This document shows positions 19,026 to 26,517 of a stretch of 46,363 bases of DNA, in pieces. Position 1 is the first letter of the stretch, and every line of letters begins with the position of its first letter. Both the position numbers and the translations under genes were made by a program. Below the pieces are notes generated by a model. The model was not told the DNA's origin. It did no database searches and saw nothing but the letters and a program-made list of their open reading frames with translations. The DNA comes from Nitriliruptoria bacterium (lineage in GTDB: Bacteria; Actinomycetota; Nitriliruptoria; Euzebyales; Egibacteraceae): positions 1 to 46,363 of the forward strand of contig PWER01000005.1 in the NCBI GenBank assembly GCA_003553565.1, in the 5' to 3' direction.

Positions 19026-19880
19026 GTGACGCTCGACCGCAGCGCCGTCGACGGCCGGCTCGCCGGCGACGTCGGCACGGCGGACCGCGTGCGGGTGCGC
19101 TACGCCAAGACCGGCCGGCTGCGGTTCGTCAGCGCCATCGACCTGAGCCGGGTGTGGGAGCGCGCCCTGCGCAAGGCGGGGCTGCCGATCGCCTACTCGG
19201 AGGGGTTCACGCCCCACCCGAAGGTGAGCTTCCCCGACGCGCTGCCCCTTGGCTACGCCTCCACCGGTGAGTACGCCGAGCTCGGCTTCGCCGAGCCGAT
19301 CACCATCGGGCCAGCGATGCGGGCGCTGAACGACGCGTTCGCCGGGGGCTGCGAGGTGCTCGATGCTCGCGGCGTCCTCCCCGGGGAGCGGCGCCTGTCG
19401 AAGTGGCTCGGACGCGCCCTGTGGTGCCTGAGCTACCCGCCCGAGGCCGACCGGGCCGCGCTTACCGCAGCCGCCGAGGCGGTGCTCGCCGGTGACCGGT
19501 GGCCGGTGCCGCGCGAGCGCAAGGGCGAGGTCACCGAGGTCGACCTCCGCGCGCCCCTGGTGGATCTCGCCGTGAGCGACGAGGATGCCCCCCGCGTCGC
19601 GGCGCTGCTGGACGCCAGCGAGCCGCCGTTGCGCCCCACCGAGGTCCACGCCGGCCTTGCAGCAGCCCTTTCGACCACCACCGCACCGCACACCGACCAC
19701 AGCGCCGCCGCCGGCTCCACGCTGCCCAAGCCTCGGCTGATCAGCCGCACGGCCCAGGGCGCGCCTGCTGACGGCGGCCTCCGCGAGGCCCTCTCCGGCG
19801 AGCACCTCGCCGTGACGGCCGCCTTCGATGCGACACGAGAGGAACTCCGCCTTGACCGACGCGACCCCACCGGAGCCTGA
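19026..19880 (+). CDS. TIGR03936-type partner of the radical SAM protein (DUF2344)
   Basis: The 284-aa product carries the family opening VRYAKTGRLRFVSAIDLSR and GFTPHPKVSFPDALPLGYAS. Proteins of this family are encoded next to, or fused with, TIGR03960 radical SAM proteins; the biochemical role is unknown, and an RNA or ribosome link is inferred from neighbours such as RNase E/G and rplU. I chose GTG 19026 after GGAGG; GTG 19011 or ATG 18987 (overlapping the upstream stop) are alternatives. The conserved part ends near residue 220 and the last 60 residues are variable. Its 3' end overlaps the RNase E/G start by 29 nt. Confidence 0.87.
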   Translation: MTLDRSAVDGRLAGDVGTADRVRVRYAKTGRLRFVSAIDLSRVWERALRKAGLPIAYSEGFTPHPKVSFPDALPLGYASTGEYAELGFAEPITIGPAMRALNDAFAGGCEVLDARGVLPGERRLSKWLGRALWCLSYPPEADRAALTAAAEAVLAGDRWPVPRERKGEVTEVDLRAPLVDLAVSDEDAPRVAALLDASEPPLRPTEVHAGLAAALSTTTAPHTDHSAAAGSTLPKPRLISRTAQGAPADGGLREALSGEHLAVTAAFDATREELRLDRRDPTGA

Positions 19881-22035
19881 TCGACCGGACGGCGAGGACC
19901 CGACGACCGTCCCCGCGCCACCCGACCCCGACCCAAACGACCCCGACGCCTCCGGGCCCACAGACGACGCGCCCGAGCCCGATGAGCCCGGTGACGCCGC
20001 TCAGCCCGACGCCGCGCATGACGCGGCTGCCGAGGAGGCGCCCGGCGACGCTGCCGCGGAGGCGCCCGGCGACGCTGCCGCGGATGCCGACGCTGCCGCG
20101 CAGGAGGCGCACGAGGGCACCCCCGCCCGCACCCGCACGCGCAGCCGCTCGCGCTCGCGTGGGCGCTCGGGCGGCTCGTCGCGTGACCGCGCCGACGGTG
20201 ACGACGCCCCCCACGGCGCCGCCTCCGGCGACGCCGACGGCGGCGACGCCGAGGGCGACGACCCGCCCGCCGACACCGCACATGAGGACACCGCCGGCGC
20301 CGAGGGCGACACCGCTCAGGCCAAGAGCCCGTCAGAGGACAGCGACGGCGAGGGTGCCCAGCACGCCGAGGCCGCCCAGCTCGCCGAGGCCGAGGGGGCC
20401 GAGCAGGCCGGCAGCGACGAGGGGCAGGACGCGAGCTCGGGCTCCGGCAGCGGGCGCATCCGCCGTCGCGGTCGCCGCGGCGGCCGGGGCCGCCGCGGCG
20501 GCAAGCGCAACCAGAGCCGCAAGAGCGGCGACGAGACCGACTCCCGGCAGAGCGAGCAACCCGCCGACCAGCACGCCCAGCGTGAGACGCAGCACGGCGG
20601 CGAGAAGGCCGACGCGCCGTCCTCGCGCCGGGAGGGCTCCGACGACGAGGGCGCCGACGAGGACGCCGACGAGGGTCGCAGCGGCACGCCCACGCGGCTG
20701 CAGTCCAAGCAGCGCGGGGGCGGTCGGCGCAGCACCGGGCGGCGCCCCGCCACCACCGTGAGCCCGGAGACGCGGCGCGCCATCAACGAGGGCCCACCCA
20801 AGCGGATGCTGGTCACGGTGGGGGAGAAGCGCACCCAGATCGCGGTGCTCGAGCAGCGCGACCTGATCGAGCACTTCGTCACGCGCCATGAGGACACCTC
20901 GTTCGTGGGCAACATCTACATGGGACGGGTGCAGAACGTCCTGCCGGGGATGGAGGCCGCCTTCATCGACATCGGCAAGGGCCGCAACGGGGTGCTCTAC
21001 GCCGGCGAGGTCGACTATGAGGAGGACCTCGACACCGGAGCGACCCCTCGCATCGAGCAGACCCTCAAGCCCGGGCAGCCCGTGCTCGTGCAGGTCACCA
21101 AGGACCCGATGGGCAGCAAGGGTGCGCGGTTGACCCAGCAGCTGTCGCTGGCCGGGCGCTTCTGCGTGCTGGCCCCCGGCGGGGGGATGCTGGGCATCAG
21201 CCGCAAGCTGCCCGACGAGGAGCGCCAGCGCCTGCGCTCGATCCTCGGCGAGATCGTCCCCGAGGGCTTCGGGGTGATCGTGCGCACCGCCGCCGAGGGC
21301 GCCACGCGCGAGCAGCTCGAGGCCGACGTGCGGCGCCTCACCCGCATCTGGGAGCAGGCCAGCGCGGCGGCCGAGACCGCCAAGCCGCTCGACGCCGTCT
21401 ACGAGGAGCCGGCGCTCGTCATGCGCGTCATCCGCGACGTGTTCGGGCCCGAGTACTCCGAGCTGGTGGTCGACGACGAGCAGCTCGCCGGCGATATCCG
21501 CGACTACCTCAGCGACGTCGCCCCCGAGCTGATCGATCGCGTCAAGACCCACACCGGCCCCGACCGGCTGTTCGACGCCTACGAGGTCACCGTCCAGGTG
21601 CGCCGCGCGCTCGAGAAGAAGGTCTGGCTGCGCTCGGGTGGCTACCTGATCATCGAGAAGACCGAGGCGATGTGGGTGATCGACGTCAACACCGGCAAGT
21701 TCGTCGGCTCGGACAACCTTGAGGAGACGGTGCTGCGCAACAACCTAGAGGCGGCCGACGAGATCGCCCGCCAGCTCCGCCTGCGTGACATGGGCGGGAT
21801 CATCGTCATCGACTTCGTCGACATGCTGGTGCCGGCCAACCGCGACGAGGTGCTCAAGCGCTTCAAGCGCGAGCTGGCCCGCGACAAGACCAAGTCGCGG
21901 GTGATGGACATCTCCAAGCTCGGGCTGGTGCAGATGACCCGCAAGAACGTCAGCCAGGGCCTGACCGAGACGTTCACCCAGACGTGCGAGACGTGCGAGG
22001 GGCGCGGCGCCACCATCGTCGAGGTCTTCGACTGA
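19852..22035 (+). CDS. rne: Ribonuclease E/G family endoribonuclease
   Basis: Single-strand-specific endonuclease for mRNA decay and rRNA/tRNA processing. The 727-aa product begins with about 300 residues of low-complexity sequence: an acidic Asp/Glu/Ala/Pro part, RTRTRSRSRSRGRS, and a basic RRRGRRGGRGRRGGKR RNA-binding tract. The conserved core follows, with an S1 domain near FVGNIYMGRVQNVLPGM, catalytic aspartates Asp611 (VIDVNTGKF) and Asp654 (IVIDFVDM), and the zinc-link Cys712-x2-Cys715 (CETCEGRG) at the very C terminus. The small domain of E. coli RNase E is absent, so either rne or rng naming is possible. The TTG at 19852, with AGAGGA 8 nt upstream, is the best start. Confidence 0.93.
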   Translation: MTDATPPEPDRPDGEDPTTVPAPPDPDPNDPDASGPTDDAPEPDEPGDAAQPDAAHDAAAEEAPGDAAAEAPGDAAADADAAAQEAHEGTPARTRTRSRSRSRGRSGGSSRDRADGDDAPHGAASGDADGGDAEGDDPPADTAHEDTAGAEGDTAQAKSPSEDSDGEGAQHAEAAQLAEAEGAEQAGSDEGQDASSGSGSGRIRRRGRRGGRGRRGGKRNQSRKSGDETDSRQSEQPADQHAQRETQHGGEKADAPSSRREGSDDEGADEDADEGRSGTPTRLQSKQRGGGRRSTGRRPATTVSPETRRAINEGPPKRMLVTVGEKRTQIAVLEQRDLIEHFVTRHEDTSFVGNIYMGRVQNVLPGMEAAFIDIGKGRNGVLYAGEVDYEEDLDTGATPRIEQTLKPGQPVLVQVTKDPMGSKGARLTQQLSLAGRFCVLAPGGGMLGISRKLPDEERQRLRSILGEIVPEGFGVIVRTAAEGATREQLEADVRRLTRIWEQASAAAETAKPLDAVYEEPALVMRVIRDVFGPEYSELVVDDEQLAGDIRDYLSDVAPELIDRVKTHTGPDRLFDAYEVTVQVRRALEKKVWLRSGGYLIIEKTEAMWVIDVNTGKFVGSDNLEETVLRNNLEAADEIARQLRLRDMGGIIVIDFVDMLVPANRDEVLKRFKRELARDKTKSRVMDISKLGLVQMTRKNVSQGLTETFTQTCETCEGRGATIVEVFD
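20035..20082 (+). repeat. Perfect 24-bp tandem duplication inside rne
   Basis: Two identical 24-bp units beginning GAGGCGCCCGGCGACG lie head to tail at 20035-20058 and 20059-20082 in the disordered 5' part of the RNase E/G gene. They add EAPGDAAA twice and keep the frame. Perfect identity suggests a recent slippage event. Confidence 0.85.
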
Positions 22036-22042
22036 TCCGGCG

Positions 22043-22957
22043 ATGAGCGCCCCGCCGAGTCCTCCGCGGCCGCGCCCACGCCGGACGGTCCTCACCGCCG
22101 GCGCCGGGGCCGTGCGCGCAGCGATCGACCCGGCGGCCGGGGGCCGGCTGGCCTCGCTGGAGGTCGCCGGCGCCGAGCGCCTGGTCGGGCCGCCGCAGCA
22201 CGACGACCCGCTGGACTCGCTCCACTGGGGGTGCTTCCCGATGGCGCCGTGGGCCGGTCGGCTCCGTGATGCCACCGTGCCCTGGCGCGGTCGCACGGTG
22301 CCGGTGACCCCCACCCTCGGCCCGCACGGCCTCCACGGCGTCGCCTGGCAGCTGCCCCACACCGTGCGTCAGCGCGACGCGAGCACCGCGGAGCTCGCGT
22401 GCCTGCTGCCGCGCTCGCGGTGGCCCTTCGGCGGGCGACTGCGCCAGCGCCTGGAGCTGGCCCGCGACGGGCTGATGTGGACGCTCACGGTCGAGGCGGC
22501 CTCGGCGATGCCGGTGGCCGTGGGGTGGCACCCGTGGTTCGCGCGGCCCACCGAGGGCGACCTGGGCCTCACCGTTCGCGGCCAGCGCGTGCTGGAGACC
22601 GACGAGGCGCTGCTGCCCACCGGTCGGGTGCGCCAGGCCAGCGAGGCCGAGGATCTGCGCGGCGGACCGGCGCTGGGGGAGCGGCGCCTCGACCACGCGG
22701 TCGTCGACGCGGTGGCGCCGGCCACGGTGCGCTGGCCGGACCTGACGCTGACCGTCACCTGGGACGACCCGATCACCGCCGTGGTGGTGCACAGCCCGCC
22801 CGAGGGCGTGTGCGTCGAGCCGCAGACGGCCTGGCCCGACGCGATCACCCTGGCCGCCCAGGGGCGGGACGACACCGGTCTGGTCACCCTGGCGGGGGGA
22901 GAGGCGCTGACCGCGACCATGTGGTGGCGCTGGCAGGCAGCCTCCGGCGACCGGTAG
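22043..22957 (+). CDS. Aldose 1-epimerase-like (galactose mutarotase family) protein
   Basis: The 304-aa product has the family landmarks: PMAPWAGRL for the usual PxxNR substrate segment, the active-site region GPHGLHG, GWHPWF for GxHPYF, and CVEPQT containing the catalytic Glu. The usual Asn-Arg pair is Gly-Arg here, so the sugar substrate may differ. No sugar-metabolism genes are nearby. The start ATG is 7 nt after the RNase E/G stop and probably belongs to the same transcript. It is the last gene before the convergent repeat-filled gap. Confidence 0.86.
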   Translation: MSAPPSPPRPRPRRTVLTAGAGAVRAAIDPAAGGRLASLEVAGAERLVGPPQHDDPLDSLHWGCFPMAPWAGRLRDATVPWRGRTVPVTPTLGPHGLHGVAWQLPHTVRQRDASTAELACLLPRSRWPFGGRLRQRLELARDGLMWTLTVEAASAMPVAVGWHPWFARPTEGDLGLTVRGQRVLETDEALLPTGRVRQASEAEDLRGGPALGERRLDHAVVDAVAPATVRWPDLTLTVTWDDPITAVVVHSPPEGVCVEPQTAWPDAITLAAQGRDDTGLVTLAGGEALTATMWWRWQAASGDR

Positions 22958-23002
22958 CGGCCCTCGGCAACGGGTCGTCAGCGCCTCCGGCGCCCTGCGG
23001 CG

Positions 23003-23072
23003 CCGCGGCACCCCGCGGCACCCCGCGGCGTCCCTGCGGCGTCATACGGCGTCATGCGGCGTCATGCGGCGC
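23003..23072. repeat. Seven 10-bp repeats with GCGGC cores
   Basis: Units start at 23003, 23013, 23023, 23033, 23043, 23053 and 23063. They are CCGCGGCACC twice, CCGCGGCGTC, CCTGCGGCGT, CATACGGCGT, CATGCGGCGT and CATGCGGCGC. The period is close to one helical turn. Confidence 0.8.
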
Positions 23073-23085
23073 CACTCACACGCTC

Positions 23086-23142
23086 GCGGCGCACCCAGCC
23101 GTCCGCGGCGCACCCAGCCGTCTGCGGCGCACCCACTCCTCG
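23086..23142. repeat. Three 19-bp tandem repeats
   Basis: GCGGCGCACCCAGCCGTCC, GCGGCGCACCCAGCCGTCT and GCGGCGCACCCACTCCTCG follow each other without gaps. The first two differ at one base. Each contains GCACCC, the hexamer that also closes the 38-bp units of the neighbouring array. Confidence 0.88.
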
Positions 23143-23157
23143 ATCGCCGCACGAACC

Positions 23158-23482
23158 GGGTGCGTTGCGCAACACCGGTGGGTCGATCTGCACCCGATCT
23201 GCAGGCGCGGCGCGCACCGGGTGCAGATCGGCACGCCCCGCCTCGGCCTGACCCCCCTACTGGGTGCAGATCGGTCGGTATCTGTGTCGATGTGCACCCG
23301 ATCCTCCGTCTTGGGTCGCAGCGGGTGCGCTGGGCAACGCTGGTAAGTCGCTTTGCACCCAGTCCAGGGTCTCGCGTGCTGTTGGGTGCGTTGCGTGACA
23401 CCGGCGGGTCGATCTGCACCCAGTTGGCTGCGGCCGGTTGGAATGGGTGCGCGCCGCTGGCTGTCGCGGTGCGCGCCCCACG
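23158..23482. repeat. Array of 38-bp palindrome-ended repeats with 23-bp spacers
   Basis: Units at 23158-23195, 23219-23256, 23262-23299, 23323-23360, 23384-23421 and 23445-23482 all begin GGGTGC; four end GCACCC exactly 38 bp later, while the second (ends TGACCCCC) and the sixth are decayed. Units one and five match at 35 of 38 positions, and unit four matches unit one at 30 of 38. Best-conserved parts are GGGTGCGTTGCG and GGGTCGATCTGCACCC. The unit starting 23262 is a better palindrome with arms GGGTGCAGATCG and CGATGTGCACCC. Spacers are 23 bp (23196-23218, 23300-23322, 23361-23383, 23422-23444), with another 23 bp (23135-23157) before the first unit. One is only 5 bp. Spacer sequences are unrelated to each other. 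Confidence 0.85.
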
Positions 23483-23538
23483 CCGTCGCGGCACGCGAAC
23501 CTGCCCGTGCAGCGCTCCCCGCTGTCGGCGGCAGACCG

Positions 23539-24783
23539 TCAGGCCAGTGGGATCGGGCACCACGGAGCCCGCGGCCAGGCGAGCATCCGGTCCAGGGTCG
23601 CCATGGCGCCGAGGCGATGCTCGCTGGCCTGGCCAGCGCGGGCGAGGGTCGCCAGGCGGTGCCCACCCAGCAGCGCCGCGCCGAGGGAGGCCACCGGCAG
23701 CGAGACATCCGGCGTGTCGCGGCAGGGCACCATGGAGGCCGTTCCACCCTGACCCACCAGGCGCCAGCGCCCCTCGGCGATCCCCAGCTCGTCGTGGACC
23801 TCGAGGACCACCTCGCCGTCGGCATCCAACGTGCGAGCGGCCAGGGCCGCCGACGGGTCCAGCACGCGCAGCCACATGCCCTCGCCGTGGTCGATCTCGG
23901 CGGCCCACGGGTCGGTGAGCAGCCGTGGCAGCAGCGCATCGACGGGCTGGCCGCGCGCCGACAGGGTGGCCACGAGGTCGACTGCCAGCAGCTCGCGCCA
24001 CAGCCGAGCCTCGGCGTCGGCGTCGGTGGCCAGGAACCAGCCGACCCGCAGCGTGTGGTGGGGTCCCGTGCGACCCCAGTCCTCGTGGAGGCGGTAGCTC
24101 GCCAGCCCCCGGTCGCCCACGGCGAGCAGCTGCCGTGGCCCGGCGTCGCGGCGCCCGATGCGCTCGCGGGTCAGCAGCGCCGTGGCGCGCGAGCGCGTCA
24201 GGTGCGCCATGCCCGGCACCTGGTCGCGCAGGCGCTCCCACAGGCCCACGGCGAGCTCGACGGCCTGGTCCGGCGTGGGGATCGATGGGGCAGCATCCTG
24301 CGCGCCGGACGTGGCGGGCGCGCCCGGCGCATCGGGCCGCAGCGCGCTGCGGCGCACGTCCACGCGCAGGTCGGCGGTCGGCTCGGCCTGGGCGTAGCCG
24401 AAGCGGCCGTAGATCGCGCCCTCGCTGGCCTGGAGGGCAGCCAGCGCCTCGCCGCGCTCGCGGGCCTGCTCGTGCAGGGCGCCGATCAGCCGCCGTCCCA
24501 GACCCCGACGGCGCAGGACGCTGCGGACCGCCAGCAGCGACACGACCGCGGTCGGCACGCGCGCGCCGCCGGGCACGCTGAGGTCGTGGGTCTGCGCCGC
24601 GGCCCCGGCCAGGAACCGGCCGCCGTCGTCGCGCACGCCGAGGGTGCGGTCGGCCTCGGCCTCGCCGCGCAGCATCGCCAGCTCGTCGGTGTCGATCTCC
24701 TCGCCGAAGGCCAGCGCGAGGTCGCGCAGGAACGCCTCGAGGTCGTCCTCGGGCACCGGGGTCGGGGTCAGGTCAGCGGTCAC
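23539..24783 (-). CDS. Eis-like GNAT family N-acetyltransferase
   Basis: The 414-aa product has the layout of Eis (enhanced intracellular survival) proteins: an N-terminal GNAT domain with the acetyl-CoA segment VRSVLRRRGLGRRLIGAL, a second degenerate GNAT domain, and a C-terminal sterol-carrier-like domain starting near RVLDPSAALAART. IYGRFGYA is the typical end of the first domain. Eis enzymes acetylate amines, including aminoglycosides, and are hexameric; the real substrate here is unknown. The GTG at 24783 has GGAGG 8 nt upstream; an in-frame GTG at 24798 is less well placed. It is 90 nt downstream of another minus-strand gene and likely shares its transcript. Confidence 0.88.
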   Translation of the reverse strand: MTADLTPTPVPEDDLEAFLRDLALAFGEEIDTDELAMLRGEAEADRTLGVRDDGGRFLAGAAAQTHDLSVPGGARVPTAVVSLLAVRSVLRRRGLGRRLIGALHEQARERGEALAALQASEGAIYGRFGYAQAEPTADLRVDVRRSALRPDAPGAPATSGAQDAAPSIPTPDQAVELAVGLWERLRDQVPGMAHLTRSRATALLTRERIGRRDAGPRQLLAVGDRGLASYRLHEDWGRTGPHHTLRVGWFLATDADAEARLWRELLAVDLVATLSARGQPVDALLPRLLTDPWAAEIDHGEGMWLRVLDPSAALAARTLDADGEVVLEVHDELGIAEGRWRLVGQGGTASMVPCRDTPDVSLPVASLGAALLGGHRLATLARAGQASEHRLGAMATLDRMLAWPRAPWCPIPLA

Positions 24784-24873
24784 GAGGTGGTCCTCCACCG
24801 GTGGGGCTCACCGGTTCAGGGTTCGGGGGGTCGGGCGTGTCGGGCATGCCGCGGGCGTCACGCGTCGGGTGCG

Positions 24874-25647
24874 TCACGGGTCGGGCGCCTCGGCGGGCGA
24901 CAGCAGCGCCCCCGGGAGCGTGCCGCCAGCGATCAGGGTCGCCTGCGCCAGCGAGCCCGTGCCGATCGGCTGGTCGGTGAAGGCGCGCTCGGCGGCGGCG
25001 ACGACGGTGGCCAGGCCCGCATCGTCGCCGCTGCGATGCGCGAGGGGCCGCCAGTCGCACCCGGCGAAGCGCGCCTCCAGCAGGATCGCCATCCGGTCGG
25101 CGTCGCCGGCCGGCGCCGCCGGGTCGAGCGCCAGCGCGGCTGCCAGGGCGGTGGCCGAGGCGCCAGCAGCCCGGGCGCGGGCCAGCGCGCGCAGCGCGGG
25201 CGCCCGCCACCCCGGGGCGCCCTGCGGTGGCAGGGCGAAGGTCTCGGCCAGGGCACCTGGCGCGCGCAGCGACCACGGATCGCCCTCGGTGGTCACGTCG
25301 ATCGGCACGCCGCACGCGTGGCAGGCGTCGTACAGGTCGCGCCCGCCGACCTCGACGGCAGCTGCGAGCAGGTCGGCGGTGGCCACCGGCCGTGGGCCGA
25401 CCTCGCGCCCCGCCCAGCCGGCTGCGACCCGGGCGGGGGCGAGCACCGCCGACAGTGCCGGTGCGCGCTGGGCCAGGCGCGACACGGCCGCGGCGTGGGG
25501 TGCGAGGCGCTGGCCGGCAACGCCCTCGGAGCCAGCCAGGGCGACCACGAGGTCGGCCACGGTCGGCTCCGGCTGCCCGCGCTCGGCGCTGGCGCGCCCC
25601 GCAATGGTCCAGGCCACCAGCGCCTGGTCGGTCAGGCGCAGCGACAT
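24874..25647 (-). CDS. Unknown protein, possibly with Clp-N-like helical repeats
   Basis: The 257-aa product is Ala/Leu-rich and predicted to be helical, with no signal peptide and no membrane segment. Residues 5-55 (LTDQALVAWTIAGRASAERG, then PTVADLVVALAGSEG) and about 93-118 (ATADLLAAAVEVGGRD) resemble the twin-helix repeats of the Clp N-terminal domain, but the similarity is weak and there is no ATPase region. One HACG and one AGCDW hold its only cysteines. It is divergent from rplU, with overlapping promoters, and is followed by the Eis-like gene. Function is not known. The ATG at 25647 is the first start inside convincing coding sequence. Confidence 0.75.
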   Translation of the reverse strand: MSLRLTDQALVAWTIAGRASAERGQPEPTVADLVVALAGSEGVAGQRLAPHAAAVSRLAQRAPALSAVLAPARVAAGWAGREVGPRPVATADLLAAAVEVGGRDLYDACHACGVPIDVTTEGDPWSLRAPGALAETFALPPQGAPGWRAPALRALARARAAGASATALAAALALDPAAPAGDADRMAILLEARFAGCDWRPLAHRSGDDAGLATVVAAAERAFTDQPIGTGSLAQATLIAGGTLPGALLSPAEAPDP

Positions 25648-25673
25648 GGCGGGATCCGGCCGTGGTGGCCGCG

Positions 25674-25703
25674 TTGGCAGAGCATCATCCCAGACCCTAC
25701 ACT
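25674..25703 (+). promoter_or_regulatory. rplU-rpmA promoter
   Basis: This is the best promoter in the window: -35 TTGGCA (25674-25679), an 18-bp spacer and -10 TACACT (25698-25703). Transcription would begin near 25710, giving a leader of about 93 nt before rplU. The opposite strand carries TAGGGT (25699-25694), a possible -10 for the divergent gene at 25647. Confidence 0.7.
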
Positions 25704-25802
25704 CGTGCTTCGCGCGAGCGCCTGCAGACGCCTGCCCGGCGCCGGGCGCCACGCGCCGCCGACGCCCACCCCACGCCCTCCGCACCCGAGGAGCCCCACG
25801 CC

Positions 25803-26114
25803 ATGTACGCCGTAGTCGCACCGGACGGCAAGCAGCACCGCGTCGCCGTCGGTGACACGATCGACGTGGAGCGCGTCGACGCCGGCCCCGAGTCGACGCT
25901 CACCATGGATCCCGTCCTGGTGGTGGGCGATGACGGCAGTGTCGCCGCCACGCCGGACCAGCTGGGCGACGCCAGCGTCCGTGCCACCGTGGTCGACCAC
26001 CACAAGGCGCGGAAGGTCACCGCCTTCATGTACCACAACAAGACCGGCTTCAAGCGCACGCGCGGGCACCGCCAGCAGCGCACCCTGCTGCGCATCGACG
26101 CCATCGACGCCTAG
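25803..26114 (+). CDS. rplU: 50S ribosomal protein L21
   Basis: Structural component of the large subunit that binds 23S rRNA. The 103-aa product starts [14 protein letters not shown] and ends with the conserved basic segment [25 protein letters not shown] is 9 nt before the ATG. rpmA follows after 41 nt, the near-universal L21-L27 pairing. The segment usually reading KVTAFKYRRK is [10 protein letters not shown], a small lineage difference. Confidence 0.96.
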   Translation: MYAVVAPDGKQHRVAVGDTIDVERVDAGPESTLTMDPVLVVGDDGSVAATPDQLGDASVRATVVDHHKARKVTAFMYHNKTGFKRTRGHRQQRTLLRIDAIDA

Positions 26115-26155
26115 CGCTCCGTCACCGCTGCGAGCGCATCACCCGAGGAGGCCCC

Positions 26156-26407
26156 ATGTCCACCAAGAAGGGCACCGGCTCCACCAACAACGGTCGCGAC
26201 TCGAACCCGAAGATGCTGGGCACCAAGCGGTTCGGGGGGCAGACCGTGACCGCAGGCAGCATCATCGTGCGTCAGCGCGGCACTCCGATCCGACCTGGTC
26301 GTGGCGTGGGCCGCGGCAAGGACGACACCCTGTTCGCCCTCAACGATGGGGTCGTGTCGTTCCGCAGCTCGGGCAAGCAGAAGTACGCCGAGGTGCTCGA
26401 GGGCTGA
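26156..26407 (+). CDS. rpmA: 50S ribosomal protein L27
   Basis: Large-subunit protein whose N terminus reaches the peptidyl-transferase centre. The 83-aa product contains [19 protein letters not shown] and [20 protein letters not shown]. The N terminus begins directly with STKKG, so no Firmicutes-type cleavable extension is present. GAGGAGG precedes the ATG. A convergent hairpin follows. Confidence 0.96.
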   Translation: MSTKKGTGSTNNGRDSNPKMLGTKRFGGQTVTAGSIIVRQRGTPIRPGRGVGRGKDDTLFALNDGVVSFRSSGKQKYAEVLEG

Positions 26408-26477
26408 CCCGGCCGCTGGCGGGCTGTGCTGCTCGGCGCGGCCCGACCGCGAGCGCGCCCGGCAGACGGGGTGCAGG

Positions 26478-26508
26478 GCGACCGGAGCGGCGCTGCCGGT
26501 CCGGTCGC
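26478..26508. terminator. Bidirectional hairpin between rpmA and the AAC(3)-like gene
   Basis: GCGACCGGA (26478-26486) pairs with TCCGGTCGC (26500-26508), and the inner CGGC/GCCG can extend the stem around the loop GCT. It lies between two convergent genes, 70 nt after rpmA and 10 nt from the end of the opposing gene. No T-run is present on either strand. Confidence 0.55.
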
Positions 26509-26517
26509 AGCCCAGGC

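Larger units (their letters stand above)
22958..23538. other. Gene-free convergent gap filled with short repeats
   Basis: This 581-nt gap lies between the end of the epimerase gene (+) and the end of the acetyltransferase gene (-). Several reading frames are open across it, but their translations are repetitive, change frame between repeats and match nothing I know. The contents are a 10-bp-period block, a 19-bp tandem block and a 61-bp-period array, listed separately. No terminator hairpin with a clean stem is needed to explain the ends, because the repeats are themselves palindromic. Confidence 0.8.

Noticed and set aside
22399-23346. Plus-strand frame covering the repeat gap, and similar frames on the other strand
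   Set aside because: The translation shifts frame between repeat units because 61 is not a multiple of 3, and it has no family-like segments.
23158-23482. CRISPR array
   Set aside because: Repeats differ by up to a quarter of their bases, spacers are 23 bp, one spacer is 5 bp, and no cas genes or leader are present in the window.
23353-25815. 820-codon plus-strand frame
   Set aside because: Antisense to the Eis-like gene and the gene ending at 24874, both of which have ribosome sites and recognisable or consistent protein features.
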